From: Terriglobia bacterium
GTDB lineage: Bacteria; Acidobacteriota; Terriglobia; JAJPHL01
DNA length: 51,589 bases
Direction: 5' to 3'
Assembly (NCBI GenBank): GCA_021325275.1
Contig: JAJPHL010000052.1
Span: 1-51,589, forward strand
The first letter of the stretch is position 1, and each line of letters begins with the position of its first letter. The notes under the pieces are model-generated. The model saw only the letters and a list, made by a program, of their open reading frames with translations. It was not told the origin of the DNA and did not search any database. Below, piece after piece: positions 43,207 through 51,589 of the stretch. Made by a program: the position numbers and the translations under genes.

Positions 43207-44385
43207 GTGCTGAACCGCCCACTCGCCCCTGCGTTGCTTGTTTGCGCCTTGCTTGTTTGCGCCTCGTGTCTGGCTCTCGCTCAAGAGCCCGCGCCAAAAT
43301 CTTCGCCCGCCCATCCGATTCTCGCGACCGGCTCGCCCGCGCCGGATTTCTCTCTGCCCGGCATCGACGGCAAAACGCACACTCTCGCCGAGTACAAGGA
43401 CAGTCCGCTGCTGATGGTGATGTTCATCTGCAACCACTGTCCCACGTCGCAGCTCTACGAGGGGCGCATCAAGAAGCTGGTAGACGATTATCGCGGCAAG
43501 GGCGTGGCCTTCGTGGCAATCGAGCCGAACGATCCGAAAGCGATTCAGCTCTCTGAACTCGGTTACACGGATGTGAGCGACGATATGGAGGGCATGAAGA
43601 TTCGCGCGGAGTATCGGCATTTCGATTTTCCCTACTTGTACGACGGCGCAACGCAAGCCGCGGCGCAAGCGTACGGCGCGCAAGCCACGCCTCACGTTTT
43701 TCTCTTCGACCGCGAGCGCAAACTGCGCTACGAAGGACGCATCGACGACTCGCAGCGCGAGTCGCTGGTGAAAACGCAGGATGCCCGCGCGGCGATCGAC
43801 GCATTGCTCGCCGGAAGACCCGTCGCGGCGGCACACACGCCGTCGTTTGGGTGCTCGACGAAGTGGAAATCGAAGATCGACGGTCAGCTCGCGGAAATGC
43901 GCAAGATCGAAGCCGAGCCGGTGAACGTGGAGATGGTTTCGGCTGACGAGTTGAAGAAGCTGCGCGCGAATCCCACGAACAAAGTACTGCTTGTGAGTTT
44001 CTGGGCCACGTGGTGCGGTCCTTGCGTGACGGAATTCCCGGATCTCGAGACGACGTTCCGAATGTTCCGCCGCCGCGACTTCGACATGGTGACGGTGTCG
44101 GCGAATTATCCGGACGAAAAAACGGGCGTGCTGAAGGTTCTGAATGAGCAGCACGCCTCGGGACGCAATTTGCTTTTCGGATCAACAGAAACGTACGCGC
44201 TGCAAGCGGCGTTCAATCCCAAATGGCAAAGCGCCGTGCCGTACCTGATGGTGATCGCGCCGGGCGGCCGTGTGATCTTCGAGTCGCAGGGTGAGATGAA
44301 CGTGTTGGAATTGCGCCGGGCGATTTTGGCGAATCTTGAGAACGATACGTACGTGGGACATCCGGGGTATTGGGCTACGAAGTAG
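43207..44385 (+). CDS. Exported protein with two thioredoxin-like domains
   Basis: A 392-residue periplasmic redox protein. After a signal peptide come an AhpC/TSA-like domain (GSPAPDFSLPGIDGKTHTL) with Cys75-x-x-Cys78 (ICNHC), and a second thioredoxin fold with WATWCGPC (Cys270, Cys273). It could pass reducing power or make and correct disulfides. A GTG start at 43207 is set by GGAGGG. The signal-peptide region has an internal 15-base duplication (CTTGTTTGCGCC repeated), giving LLVCALLVCA. It follows the receptor at 39524 in what looks like a two-gene operon; the partner substrate is unknown. Confidence 0.87.
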   Translation: MLNRPLAPALLVCALLVCASCLALAQEPAPKSSPAHPILATGSPAPDFSLPGIDGKTHTLAEYKDSPLLMVMFICNHCPTSQLYEGRIKKLVDDYRGKGVAFVAIEPNDPKAIQLSELGYTDVSDDMEGMKIRAEYRHFDFPYLYDGATQAAAQAYGAQATPHVFLFDRERKLRYEGRIDDSQRESLVKTQDARAAIDALLAGRPVAAAHTPSFGCSTKWKSKIDGQLAEMRKIEAEPVNVEMVSADELKKLRANPTNKVLLVSFWATWCGPCVTEFPDLETTFRMFRRRDFDMVTVSANYPDEKTGVLKVLNEQHASGRNLLFGSTETYALQAAFNPKWQSAVPYLMVIAPGGRVIFESQGEMNVLELRRAILANLENDTYVGHPGYWATK

Positions 44386-44442
44386 CGGATCAGTAGATGG
44401 TTGCGCTCTCGGAAAACAAAGAACGGAAACAAGATCACTGCT

Positions 44443-44673
44443 TCAGCGAGTCGCCTTAGCAGACCTGATCGTCAAGCCAAGGAATAGAAGCGATGCACTG
44501 AAAGACAGAACTGCTATCGCTTCTATTCCGGCGCGACTCAAAAAGTACTGATCGTAAAACAAGAAGCTAACCCTACCTTGGCAGAAGCAGGCGAGGATCG
44601 AAGCAACCGTGCCAACTCCTGAGGACACCAAAGCGACGATACCAGCAATCCATGCCTTCGCCCTGGTAGGCAT
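44443..44673 (-). CDS. Small hypothetical membrane protein
   Basis: A 76-residue frame with two hydrophobic segments (IAGIVALVSSGVGTVASILA and IEAIAVLSFSASLLFLGLTI) and a basic end (RSAKATR). No strong ribosome site precedes the ATG. It lies between the convergent redox gene and the divergent HicB-like gene. I do not recognise a family, and the gene could be spurious. Confidence 0.45.
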   Translation of the reverse strand: MPTRAKAWIAGIVALVSSGVGTVASILACFCQGRVSFLFYDQYFLSRAGIEAIAVLSFSASLLFLGLTIRSAKATR

Positions 44674-44790
44674 GCCTTGAGGGTAGCAGATTCCGTTTCA
44701 ATGGTAAAAATGAGTCATGACCCGAAAACTCAAAAGACCCCACTACCAACGGATCGCTTGCTTGCCACGCAGGCCCAAGGGTGCCATGAT

Positions 44791-45030
44791 ATGACGATGA
44801 ACGAGATTACGTTCCAGGTGAGTCGCGATCAGGAATCGGGATGGCTGACGGCTTCCTGGGACGATCCGGCGGGAGGCGGTATCACGACCCAGGCCAAGGA
44901 TCTGCGAGAGTTGCAACAGCAGGTCGTTGAAGCGACGCAATGTCACTTCGATCCAGGAAATGCTCCGCGACAAATTCGTCTGCATTTCATGGAGGACCCG
45001 GTTCTCGTCGCAACTGAGGAAGTTGCGTGA
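44791..45030 (+). CDS. HicB-like antitoxin
   Basis: A 79-residue protein (MTMNEITFQVSRDQESGWLTA, with ASWDDPAGGGITTQAKDLRELQQQVVEA) matching the partial RNase-H-like fold of HicB antitoxins, though without an obvious C-terminal DNA-binding helix. AAGGGTG six bases before the ATG at 44791 sets the start; upstream in-frame ATGs have none. Its stop overlaps the GTG of the HicA-like toxin by four bases. Antitoxin-first order is the reverse of the classic hicA-hicB arrangement. Confidence 0.8.
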   Translation: MTMNEITFQVSRDQESGWLTASWDDPAGGGITTQAKDLRELQQQVVEATQCHFDPGNAPRQIRLHFMEDPVLVATEEVA

Positions 45031-45242
45031 AGCTGCCGCGTGACGTCTCAGGCGAGCGAACCGTCAAAGCCCTTCGACGCCTTGGATTCTCCGTTGAACG
45101 TCAAGTCGGCTCTCATATTCGAATGGCAAAGGCCGGGCTCCGCGTGACCGTGCCCAACCATTCGGCGATCGCGCCGGCTACTTTGTTGAGCATTCTTCGG
45201 CAAGCCGGCATTTCGCTCGAAGAGTTTCTATCCGTCCTCTAG
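45027..45242 (+). CDS. HicA-like mRNA interferase toxin
   Basis: A 71-residue HicA/YcfA-family protein: ALRRLGFSVERQVGSHIRM with the active-site His in GSHIRM, then VTVPNHSAIAPATLLSILRQAGISLEEF, the double-stranded-RNA-binding-like fold. It starts at GTG overlapping the antitoxin stop. Its end overlaps by four bases that of the convergent rsmB-like gene. Predicted to cleave mRNA when not bound by the HicB-like partner. Confidence 0.87.
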   Translation: MKLPRDVSGERTVKALRRLGFSVERQVGSHIRMAKAGLRVTVPNHSAIAPATLLSILRQAGISLEEFLSVL

Positions 45243-46450
45243 GAGTGTCCAATGATCGCCGCAAAAAACCCGTCCGATCCATGGGGCGACGGCGCGACCT
45301 TGAAATAAGGATCACCTAACAGCGCAAGACCCGCGGGCGTGAGCGCGTCGCGTAGGCGGTCGCGTTCCGCCGAGCATGGGTGCAGGCCAATATTCCTGCG
45401 GCGCGCAAGTACGCTTTCCACCACGCGCTCGTTTTCTTCCGCCTCGATTGAGCACGTCGAATAGACTAAACGTCCGCCGGGCGCCAGCGCGTCGAGTGAG
45501 GTTTCGAGCAGCTTCGTTTGCCGCGCTGGGAGCTCAGTCAAATCAGAAAGCTGCAAGCGCCACTTGATTTCAGGATTGCGACGCACGGTTCCCGTGCCGG
45601 AGCACGGCGCGTCGAGCAAGATTCGATCGAACTTGCGGCTCAAGGGAATTCCCGACACCGCATCGAACGCTACGCGCAGGCCGGCGGTGACCATACGCAA
45701 CCGAGCGGGATACAAATCGCCGGCGACGATGCGCGCGCCCGGCGCAATCTCGGCGATCGCAGCAGTCTTGTTGCCGGGCGCGGCGCAAACATCAAGGATC
45801 CAATGGGAGTCGCGGGCGTCGAGCAGGCATGGAACGATCTGTGCAGCTTCATCCTGAATGGGAAATGCCTGCGACACGCCGGCCGGCGCAATCGCGCATT
45901 GCTTGACGAAGACGCCGCGCGGTAAATCGCTCGACATTCCCGGCGGCAAGCGCAGAAACGTCACGGGACGCTCGAGATTCCGCGCCGCGATCTCGGGACC
46001 CCAGCGATCGAGCAACCATTGCGGCGTCGAGAGTCGCGCGGTATCGGGCATGTCGAGCGGATCCCGCGTGACTTTGCGTAGCACCGCATTGACCATCGCC
46101 GCCGCCGAGGACTTGCGGGCGTGTCGAACTAAATCCACGGATTGTCCAACGGCTGCGTGCGCGGGAATGCGCTCGAGACAGCGCAGTTGATACACGCCGA
46201 GCCGCAGGATCACGCGAATCTCGGCGTCGAAGCGCGCCGGGTCTTTCCCGCTGAAATGCGCGATCAACCAATCGAGCTCGCCTTGCCGCCGCAGGCAACC
46301 CATCACCAACTCTTGCGCCAGCGCGTGGTCGGCCGGAGACAGTTCGCTCGCCGGCGGCGCGTTCAGCAACTCGATCGCGTACGCGGCGCGCGTTTCCACG
46401 CGAAGCAAAATGCGAAACGCTGCGAGTCTAGCCGGAGAGAGTTTGGCCAT
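45239..46450 (-). CDS. rsmB: 16S rRNA m5C methyltransferase RsmB-like, with NusB domain
   Basis: Methylates a cytosine of 16S rRNA (C967 in E. coli). The 403-residue protein has an N-terminal NusB-like RNA-binding domain (1-140), the SAM site VCAAPGNKT, and the two RsmB cysteines: Cys283 (DAPCSGTG) and Cys333 (YSTCSIEAEENE). The usual partner genes fmt and def are not here. It is convergent with the HicA-like toxin and divergent from the ceramidase-like gene, 36 bases away. Confidence 0.92.
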   Translation of the reverse strand: MAKLSPARLAAFRILLRVETRAAYAIELLNAPPASELSPADHALAQELVMGCLRRQGELDWLIAHFSGKDPARFDAEIRVILRLGVYQLRCLERIPAHAAVGQSVDLVRHARKSSAAAMVNAVLRKVTRDPLDMPDTARLSTPQWLLDRWGPEIAARNLERPVTFLRLPPGMSSDLPRGVFVKQCAIAPAGVSQAFPIQDEAAQIVPCLLDARDSHWILDVCAAPGNKTAAIAEIAPGARIVAGDLYPARLRMVTAGLRVAFDAVSGIPLSRKFDRILLDAPCSGTGTVRRNPEIKWRLQLSDLTELPARQTKLLETSLDALAPGGRLVYSTCSIEAEENERVVESVLARRRNIGLHPCSAERDRLRDALTPAGLALLGDPYFKVAPSPHGSDGFFAAIIGHS

Positions 46451-46486
46451 GATTGAAGGGGCGCATCTAAATGGTACTCTAGCAAC

Positions 46487-47779
46487 ATGCGATTCCGTTC
46501 GATCCTACTTGCGAGCGTTCTTCTTGTCGCGCTCGATGCACGCGCCCAGTTTCTCGCCGGCGCCGGACGCGCCGACATCACCCCGAAAGAGCCGGTTCCC
46601 ATGTGGGGATACGGCGAGCGTCACGCGCTGCTTTCCATCGGCGTGCAAGATCCGCTCTATGCCGAGGCGCTGGTGCTGCAATTCGGAACGAAAAAACTCG
46701 CCGTCGTCGGCATGGACATGGGCCGCGCGCCCGCCGAGCATTCGCTGCAAGCGATTCGCAAGCGCATCAAAGACGACGCCGGCATCGAGTGGTCCTTCAT
46801 CGCGGGATCGCACTCCCATCACGGGCCGGTGCTCGAACTGACCGACGCACCGGGCAAAGGCCAAGGCAAGTACGACGCGGCGCTGCGCTATTACAAGCAA
46901 ATGGAAGACGGCATCGTCGCGGCGATCGAAGAGGCGAACACGCACCTTGTGCCCGCGCGCATGGGCGTGGCGAAAACCACGCTCGATGGATTCAATCGCA
47001 ACCGGCACACGAAAATCGAGCCGAAGCCGGTCGATCGCGACCTGCAAGTGATGCGCTTCGACACCGTCGACGGCAAACCGATCGCGGTGCTGGTGAATTT
47101 CACCGCGCATCCCACGATGACCAGCGCGATGATCCTGAAGTTTTCCGCCGACTGGGTCGGCGCGATGAAAAACACGGTTCGCGATGAGCTAAAATGCAAC
47201 GTCATCTTCATGCAAGGGGCTTCCGGGGACCAATCCGTGAATGAAGGGCCGCCCGAACTCGGCCGCAAAGGTCCGCAGAATTTCGGCGCAGCGGTGGGAC
47301 GCGAAGTGATCAAGATCGCGCAACCGCTCGAGACGGCGGTGCCGCCGAAACCGTCGCTTGAGATCAAGGAAGACCGCTTCACGTTCTCCTCGCGCGTGAA
47401 TTTCAAGGACGGCTTCGTGCTGGCGCAATATCAGGCGGCGTTTTTTCCGGAACTGATTCCGAATTTCGTCGACGAATATGCCGACGGCGTACGCCCGCGG
47501 CTAACGGTAGCGATTCTCAACAACGAGATTGCTCTCGTCGGCGTCAGTGGCGAGTTCTTCGCGAATCACGCGATCCGGTTGAAAGAGCGCGCGCGTGTGA
47601 AACAGCTTTTCTTCTTCGGGTACTGCAACGGATACCATCAGTACTTCCCGACGATCGAAGCGGTGGCCGAAGGCGGCTACGGCGCCGATCCCGGCGTGTC
47701 GCCGGTGGCGGTGGGTGCGGGCGAGCAGATCATGAACACGGCGCTCATGTGGATTTACGACATGTTGAAGAAGAAGTAG
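46487..47779 (+). CDS. Secreted neutral/alkaline ceramidase-like hydrolase
   Basis: A 430-residue exported protein related to the N-terminal domain of neutral/alkaline non-lysosomal ceramidases. Signal peptide (MRFRSILLASVLLVALDARA), then AGAGRADITP, a histidine cluster in GSHSHHGP (108-114) likely to bind zinc, NFTAHPT and QGASGDQSVN near the catalytic region. The C-terminal Ig-like domain of full ceramidases is missing, as in many bacterial relatives of unknown substrate. Little space is left for a promoter before the ATG. The membrane glycosyltransferase starts 10 bases after its stop, so the two probably form an operon. Confidence 0.85.
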   Translation: MRFRSILLASVLLVALDARAQFLAGAGRADITPKEPVPMWGYGERHALLSIGVQDPLYAEALVLQFGTKKLAVVGMDMGRAPAEHSLQAIRKRIKDDAGIEWSFIAGSHSHHGPVLELTDAPGKGQGKYDAALRYYKQMEDGIVAAIEEANTHLVPARMGVAKTTLDGFNRNRHTKIEPKPVDRDLQVMRFDTVDGKPIAVLVNFTAHPTMTSAMILKFSADWVGAMKNTVRDELKCNVIFMQGASGDQSVNEGPPELGRKGPQNFGAAVGREVIKIAQPLETAVPPKPSLEIKEDRFTFSSRVNFKDGFVLAQYQAAFFPELIPNFVDEYADGVRPRLTVAILNNEIALVGVSGEFFANHAIRLKERARVKQLFFFGYCNGYHQYFPTIEAVAEGGYGADPGVSPVAVGAGEQIMNTALMWIYDMLKKK

Positions 47780-47789
47780 CGCACCTTTC

Positions 47790-49205
47790 ATGATTCAGAT
47801 CCGAAACGCATGGGACCGGCGGACGGGCGCACATGTCGTCGCGGCATTGCTCATCGGACTGGCGCTCAGGTTGTTTTTCGTCTTTTGTTACCCAGCCGCG
47901 GACCTCGATTCGGAACTTTACCAAGACCTCGGCCGGTCGCTGGTGGAGAAGCACACTTACGTCTACGATTTCGGAAGCGGGCTTGTACCCACCGATATCC
48001 GCGTGCCCGGCTATCCGCTATTTCTCGGTTTCATCTATCTCTTCTCGCACTCGCCGAAAGCGATCCTTGTCGTGCAGGCATTGGTGGACCTCGGCGGATG
48101 TTTGTTGCTGGCGGTTCTGGCCGCTGTGCTGGCGCCCGAGGAGTCAAGAAAGCGCGTGGCGATTGTCGCGCTTTGGCTGGGCGCCACATGTCCGTTTGTT
48201 GCGAACTACGCGGCCCTGGCACTCACCGAGGTCCTGGCGACATTCCTCACAACGGCGGCCCTTTTGATTCTCGTTTGCGCGAATCGGCGCGAATTCGAAA
48301 CGGCGACGGGTGAAGGATCGTGGAAATTTTGGTTTCTCGGCGGTGTGCTGGTTGGTTTGGGCGCGTTGGTGCGCCCGGAGACTCCGATCATGCTGGCCGC
48401 GCCGGCGATCGCGCTCGGACTAAGGTGGTTCAAGCCCGCCCACTGGCTGCTCCTGATCCGCACCGGACTTCTGTTGGCCGCGGGACTTCTGCTCGCGCTG
48501 CTGCCGTGGGCGGCGCGCAACTGGGTCAGCATGAATAAGGTGCAGTTTCTTACGACCCGCTACTTTCAGTCGCCTGGATCGTACATCCCAGAGGGTTTTT
48601 ATGCCTGGACACACACTTGGCTGACTTCGTATGGAGACGGCGAGCGCGTCATGAATCGCTTGGAAGAAGGACCGCTGCAGGTCGCGGACTTTCCCTCGTC
48701 GGCCTTTGACTCTCCGCAGGAAAGCGAACAAGTGGCGTCGCTCTTGGAGGGGCAACATACGGAACCTTACGTGATTGGCGAGGAGCCTGACGCCCAATTC
48801 GCCGCGCTGGCGCGCGAGCGCACCGCGCGCCGTCCCGTTCGGACGTATCTAGCGGTGCCGCTGCGGCGCATGCTGACGCTGTGGTTCACTCCGCGCACCG
48901 AGTTGTTACCCCTCTCGGGCAACTGGTGGCCCGCGCAGCTCGCGTGGACAGAGGTCGACGCGGATTGGGCTTTCGGATTTCTCTTTGCGACGCTCAACTT
49001 CCTCTATCTTGGACTGGCGTTGGTCGGTGGAATCCGTTTGTGGAAGGCGAATGGTGTCGCGCTACTGGTGGCCTTTGTGGTTGTGCGAACGATTTTCATC
49101 GCGGTGGAGCACAACAGCGTGGAGCCACGGCTCGTGCTGCCGTGCGTGCCGGCCGTGCTTGCGCTAGGAGCGTTAACATGGTCGGCGCGGGTGAGTGGAT
49201 CATGA
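47790..49205 (+). CDS. GT-C-fold membrane glycosyltransferase (ArnT/PMT-like)
   Basis: A 471-residue inner-membrane protein with about ten hydrophobic helices and an early acidic loop (ADLDSELYQDLGRSL, around residue 40), as in dolichyl- or undecaprenyl-phosphate-sugar-dependent GT39/GT83 enzymes, followed by VPGYPLFLGF. It would attach a sugar to a lipid or protein on the periplasmic side. Its acceptor is unknown. It follows the ceramidase-like gene by 10 bases, which may link both to lipid remodelling. Confidence 0.82.
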   Translation: MIQIRNAWDRRTGAHVVAALLIGLALRLFFVFCYPAADLDSELYQDLGRSLVEKHTYVYDFGSGLVPTDIRVPGYPLFLGFIYLFSHSPKAILVVQALVDLGGCLLLAVLAAVLAPEESRKRVAIVALWLGATCPFVANYAALALTEVLATFLTTAALLILVCANRREFETATGEGSWKFWFLGGVLVGLGALVRPETPIMLAAPAIALGLRWFKPAHWLLLIRTGLLLAAGLLLALLPWAARNWVSMNKVQFLTTRYFQSPGSYIPEGFYAWTHTWLTSYGDGERVMNRLEEGPLQVADFPSSAFDSPQESEQVASLLEGQHTEPYVIGEEPDAQFAALARERTARRPVRTYLAVPLRRMLTLWFTPRTELLPLSGNWWPAQLAWTEVDADWAFGFLFATLNFLYLGLALVGGIRLWKANGVALLVAFVVVRTIFIAVEHNSVEPRLVLPCVPAVLALGALTWSARVSGS

Positions 49206-49276
49206 ACCGCGCTCATATGGCTTTACGGCCTGCCGAAGAAAAAGTAGCCGCCCGTCAGAGCGCTAAGAAGTTATGA
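49202..49276 (+). CDS. Possible 24-residue ORF overlapping the glycosyltransferase stop
   Basis: ATG overlaps the preceding TGA (ATGA), encoding MNRAHMALRPAEEKVAARQS and four further residues. The coupling is suggestive, but the peptide is short and has no recognised motif; it may be chance. Confidence 0.2.
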   Translation: MNRAHMALRPAEEKVAARQSAKKL

Positions 49277-49307
49277 TTAAGAGGTACGTTATCCAAGGGG
49301 AGGTCAA

Positions 49308-49538
49308 GTGAGCGACATTTCAAACGTGATAGCTAGGCTGGAAAAGCAACGCGCCAATATCGACAGCGCGATTGCTGCACTGCGGACTCTAGAGGGGTCC
49401 CACGCGCCCGCACCGAAAGTGGCGGCGCCCCGAAAGAAAAGCCGCTTCAGTGCCGAGGCGCGCAAGAGGATTGCGGACGCGGTTCGCAAGCGTTGGGCCG
49501 AGAAGAAGGCGGCCGACGCGAAGAAGGTGAAGAAGTAG
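49308..49538 (+). CDS. Small basic protein with coiled-coil start and lysine-rich tail
   Basis: A 76-residue protein from a GTG with GGGGAGG well spaced before it. The first 30 residues (ISNVIARLEKQRANIDSAIA) look like a coiled coil. An alanine/proline linker (HAPAPKVAAPRKK) leads to FSAEARKRIADAVRKRWAEK and a KKVKK end. The SAEARKRIADAVRKRW motif recurs at the C-terminus of many small bacterial proteins and suggests nucleic-acid binding. It is followed by a terminator-like hairpin at 49588. Function unknown; a histone-like or regulatory role is possible. Confidence 0.75.
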   Translation: MSDISNVIARLEKQRANIDSAIAALRTLEGSHAPAPKVAAPRKKSRFSAEARKRIADAVRKRWAEKKAADAKKVKK

Positions 49539-49587
49539 ATGCCTCGTGCGGTCTCGCAGTTTTAGGAGAGATTTTCTCCGAGAAGAA

Positions 49588-49612
49588 GGGCGATCCCCTC
49601 GAAGGATCGCCC
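49588..49612 (+). terminator. Terminator-like hairpin after the small basic protein
   Basis: GGGCGATCC (49588-49596) pairs perfectly with GGATCGCCC (49604-49612) around CCTCGAA. The downstream sequence is only moderately T-rich (GAGGTCTTTCT), so termination may be partial. Confidence 0.7.
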
Positions 49613-49630
49613 GAGGTCTTTCTAGGTCAT

Positions 49631-49676
49631 CGCTTCATGGTTCGCCAAGGATCAACGCTTCATTGGTCCGCCAAGG
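49631..49676. repeat. Imperfect direct repeat
   Basis: CGCTTCATGGTTCGCCAAGG (49631-49650) is repeated as CGCTTCATTGG followed by TCCGCCAAGG (49656-49676), five bases apart. No gene covers it; a duplication or a remnant of a larger repeat is possible. Confidence 0.6.
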
Positions 49677-50000
49677 CTTCCCGATTCAGGAAGTCTTCCG
49701 AAATAGTCCAAATCAGGTTGAGGTTCCGCCAAGAATGGGAATCATCGCACGCACGTCGTAAACCGTGCGTTGCGATTCTGCACGCCTCGTGCAGCGTGAT
49801 GCAGCGCCGCCGACTGGGCGGTAACCGCAAGCAAATCCTACCCGTTTCGCGCTAAGGTCGCGCAACCCACAAAGCTCTGTCGAAGCCTTTCTCTCAAGAA
49901 CCTCCGCAGGAACCCCCATCCTGTTTCGGCACATGAATTGCTTAATTACGAGACGAGCGCGACAAAGGCCACTTCACCTAAGAACGCGCCGGGACTTTAG

Positions 50001-51589
<1,589 letters not shown>

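Noticed and set aside
49713-49934. 73-residue minus-strand frame in the long intergenic region
   Set aside because: No ribosome site, no recognisable family and no coupling to a neighbour.

Overview
The window looks like chromosomal DNA of a soil Acidobacteriota of the Bryobacterales/Solibacter type. This is inferred from the high GC content, three very large Oar-like TonB-dependent receptors, an SBBP beta-propeller protein with the C-terminal domain typical of Solibacter proteins, and many secreted proteins in small convergent and divergent operons. No rRNA, tRNA, CRISPR array, integrase or insertion sequence was recognised.

Layout. Positions 1-8650 hold a heptamer microsatellite, two divergent TonB-dependent receptors with a LacI-type operator between them, and a methyltransferase. 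Positions 8528-16850 (minus strand) hold a xylose/xylan set: GH3 glycosidase with PA14 domain, SSS symporter, small membrane protein and xylose isomerase, followed by an SBBP protein and a decayed copy of the isomerase C-terminus. Positions 16971-17635 hold a VapBC-type toxin-antitoxin pair. Positions 17632-23371 (minus) form one tight operon for a corrinoid methyl-transfer system: UroD-like methyltransferase, corrinoid protein, Fe-S/ASKHA reactivase, MetH-activation-like protein, homocysteine methyltransferase and a small unknown. Diverging from it across 103 bp with a GntR-type palindrome are a glucarate-dehydratase-like enzyme, an SDR and a GH67 alpha-glucuronidase (23475-28007). Positions 28021-32553 are an accessory patch: an orphan antitoxin, a 1367-residue NTPase with a C-terminal nuclease-like domain, and a truncated antitoxin. 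The rest holds a Tat-signal enolase-superfamily protein, a peroxiredoxin with an in-frame TGA at the catalytic cysteine, gatB, two paralogous small secreted proteins, uvrA, a third receptor with a double-thioredoxin partner, a HicBA-like pair, rsmB, a ceramidase-like hydrolase, a GT-C membrane protein, a small basic protein, and the start of an Ig-repeat surface protein.

How the genes may work together. GH67 enzymes release 4-O-methylglucuronate from glucuronoxylan. A corrinoid demethylation module divergent from GH67 and from a dehydratase that eliminates the C4 oxygen suggests an undescribed route: removal of the 4-O-methyl group, transfer to homocysteine, then catabolism of the freed uronate, with xylose handled by the neighbouring xylanolytic genes. 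This is a hypothesis from gene order and residues. The second notable item is the probable selenocysteine peroxiredoxin, supported by an exact Cys-to-TGA position and a SECIS-like hairpin.
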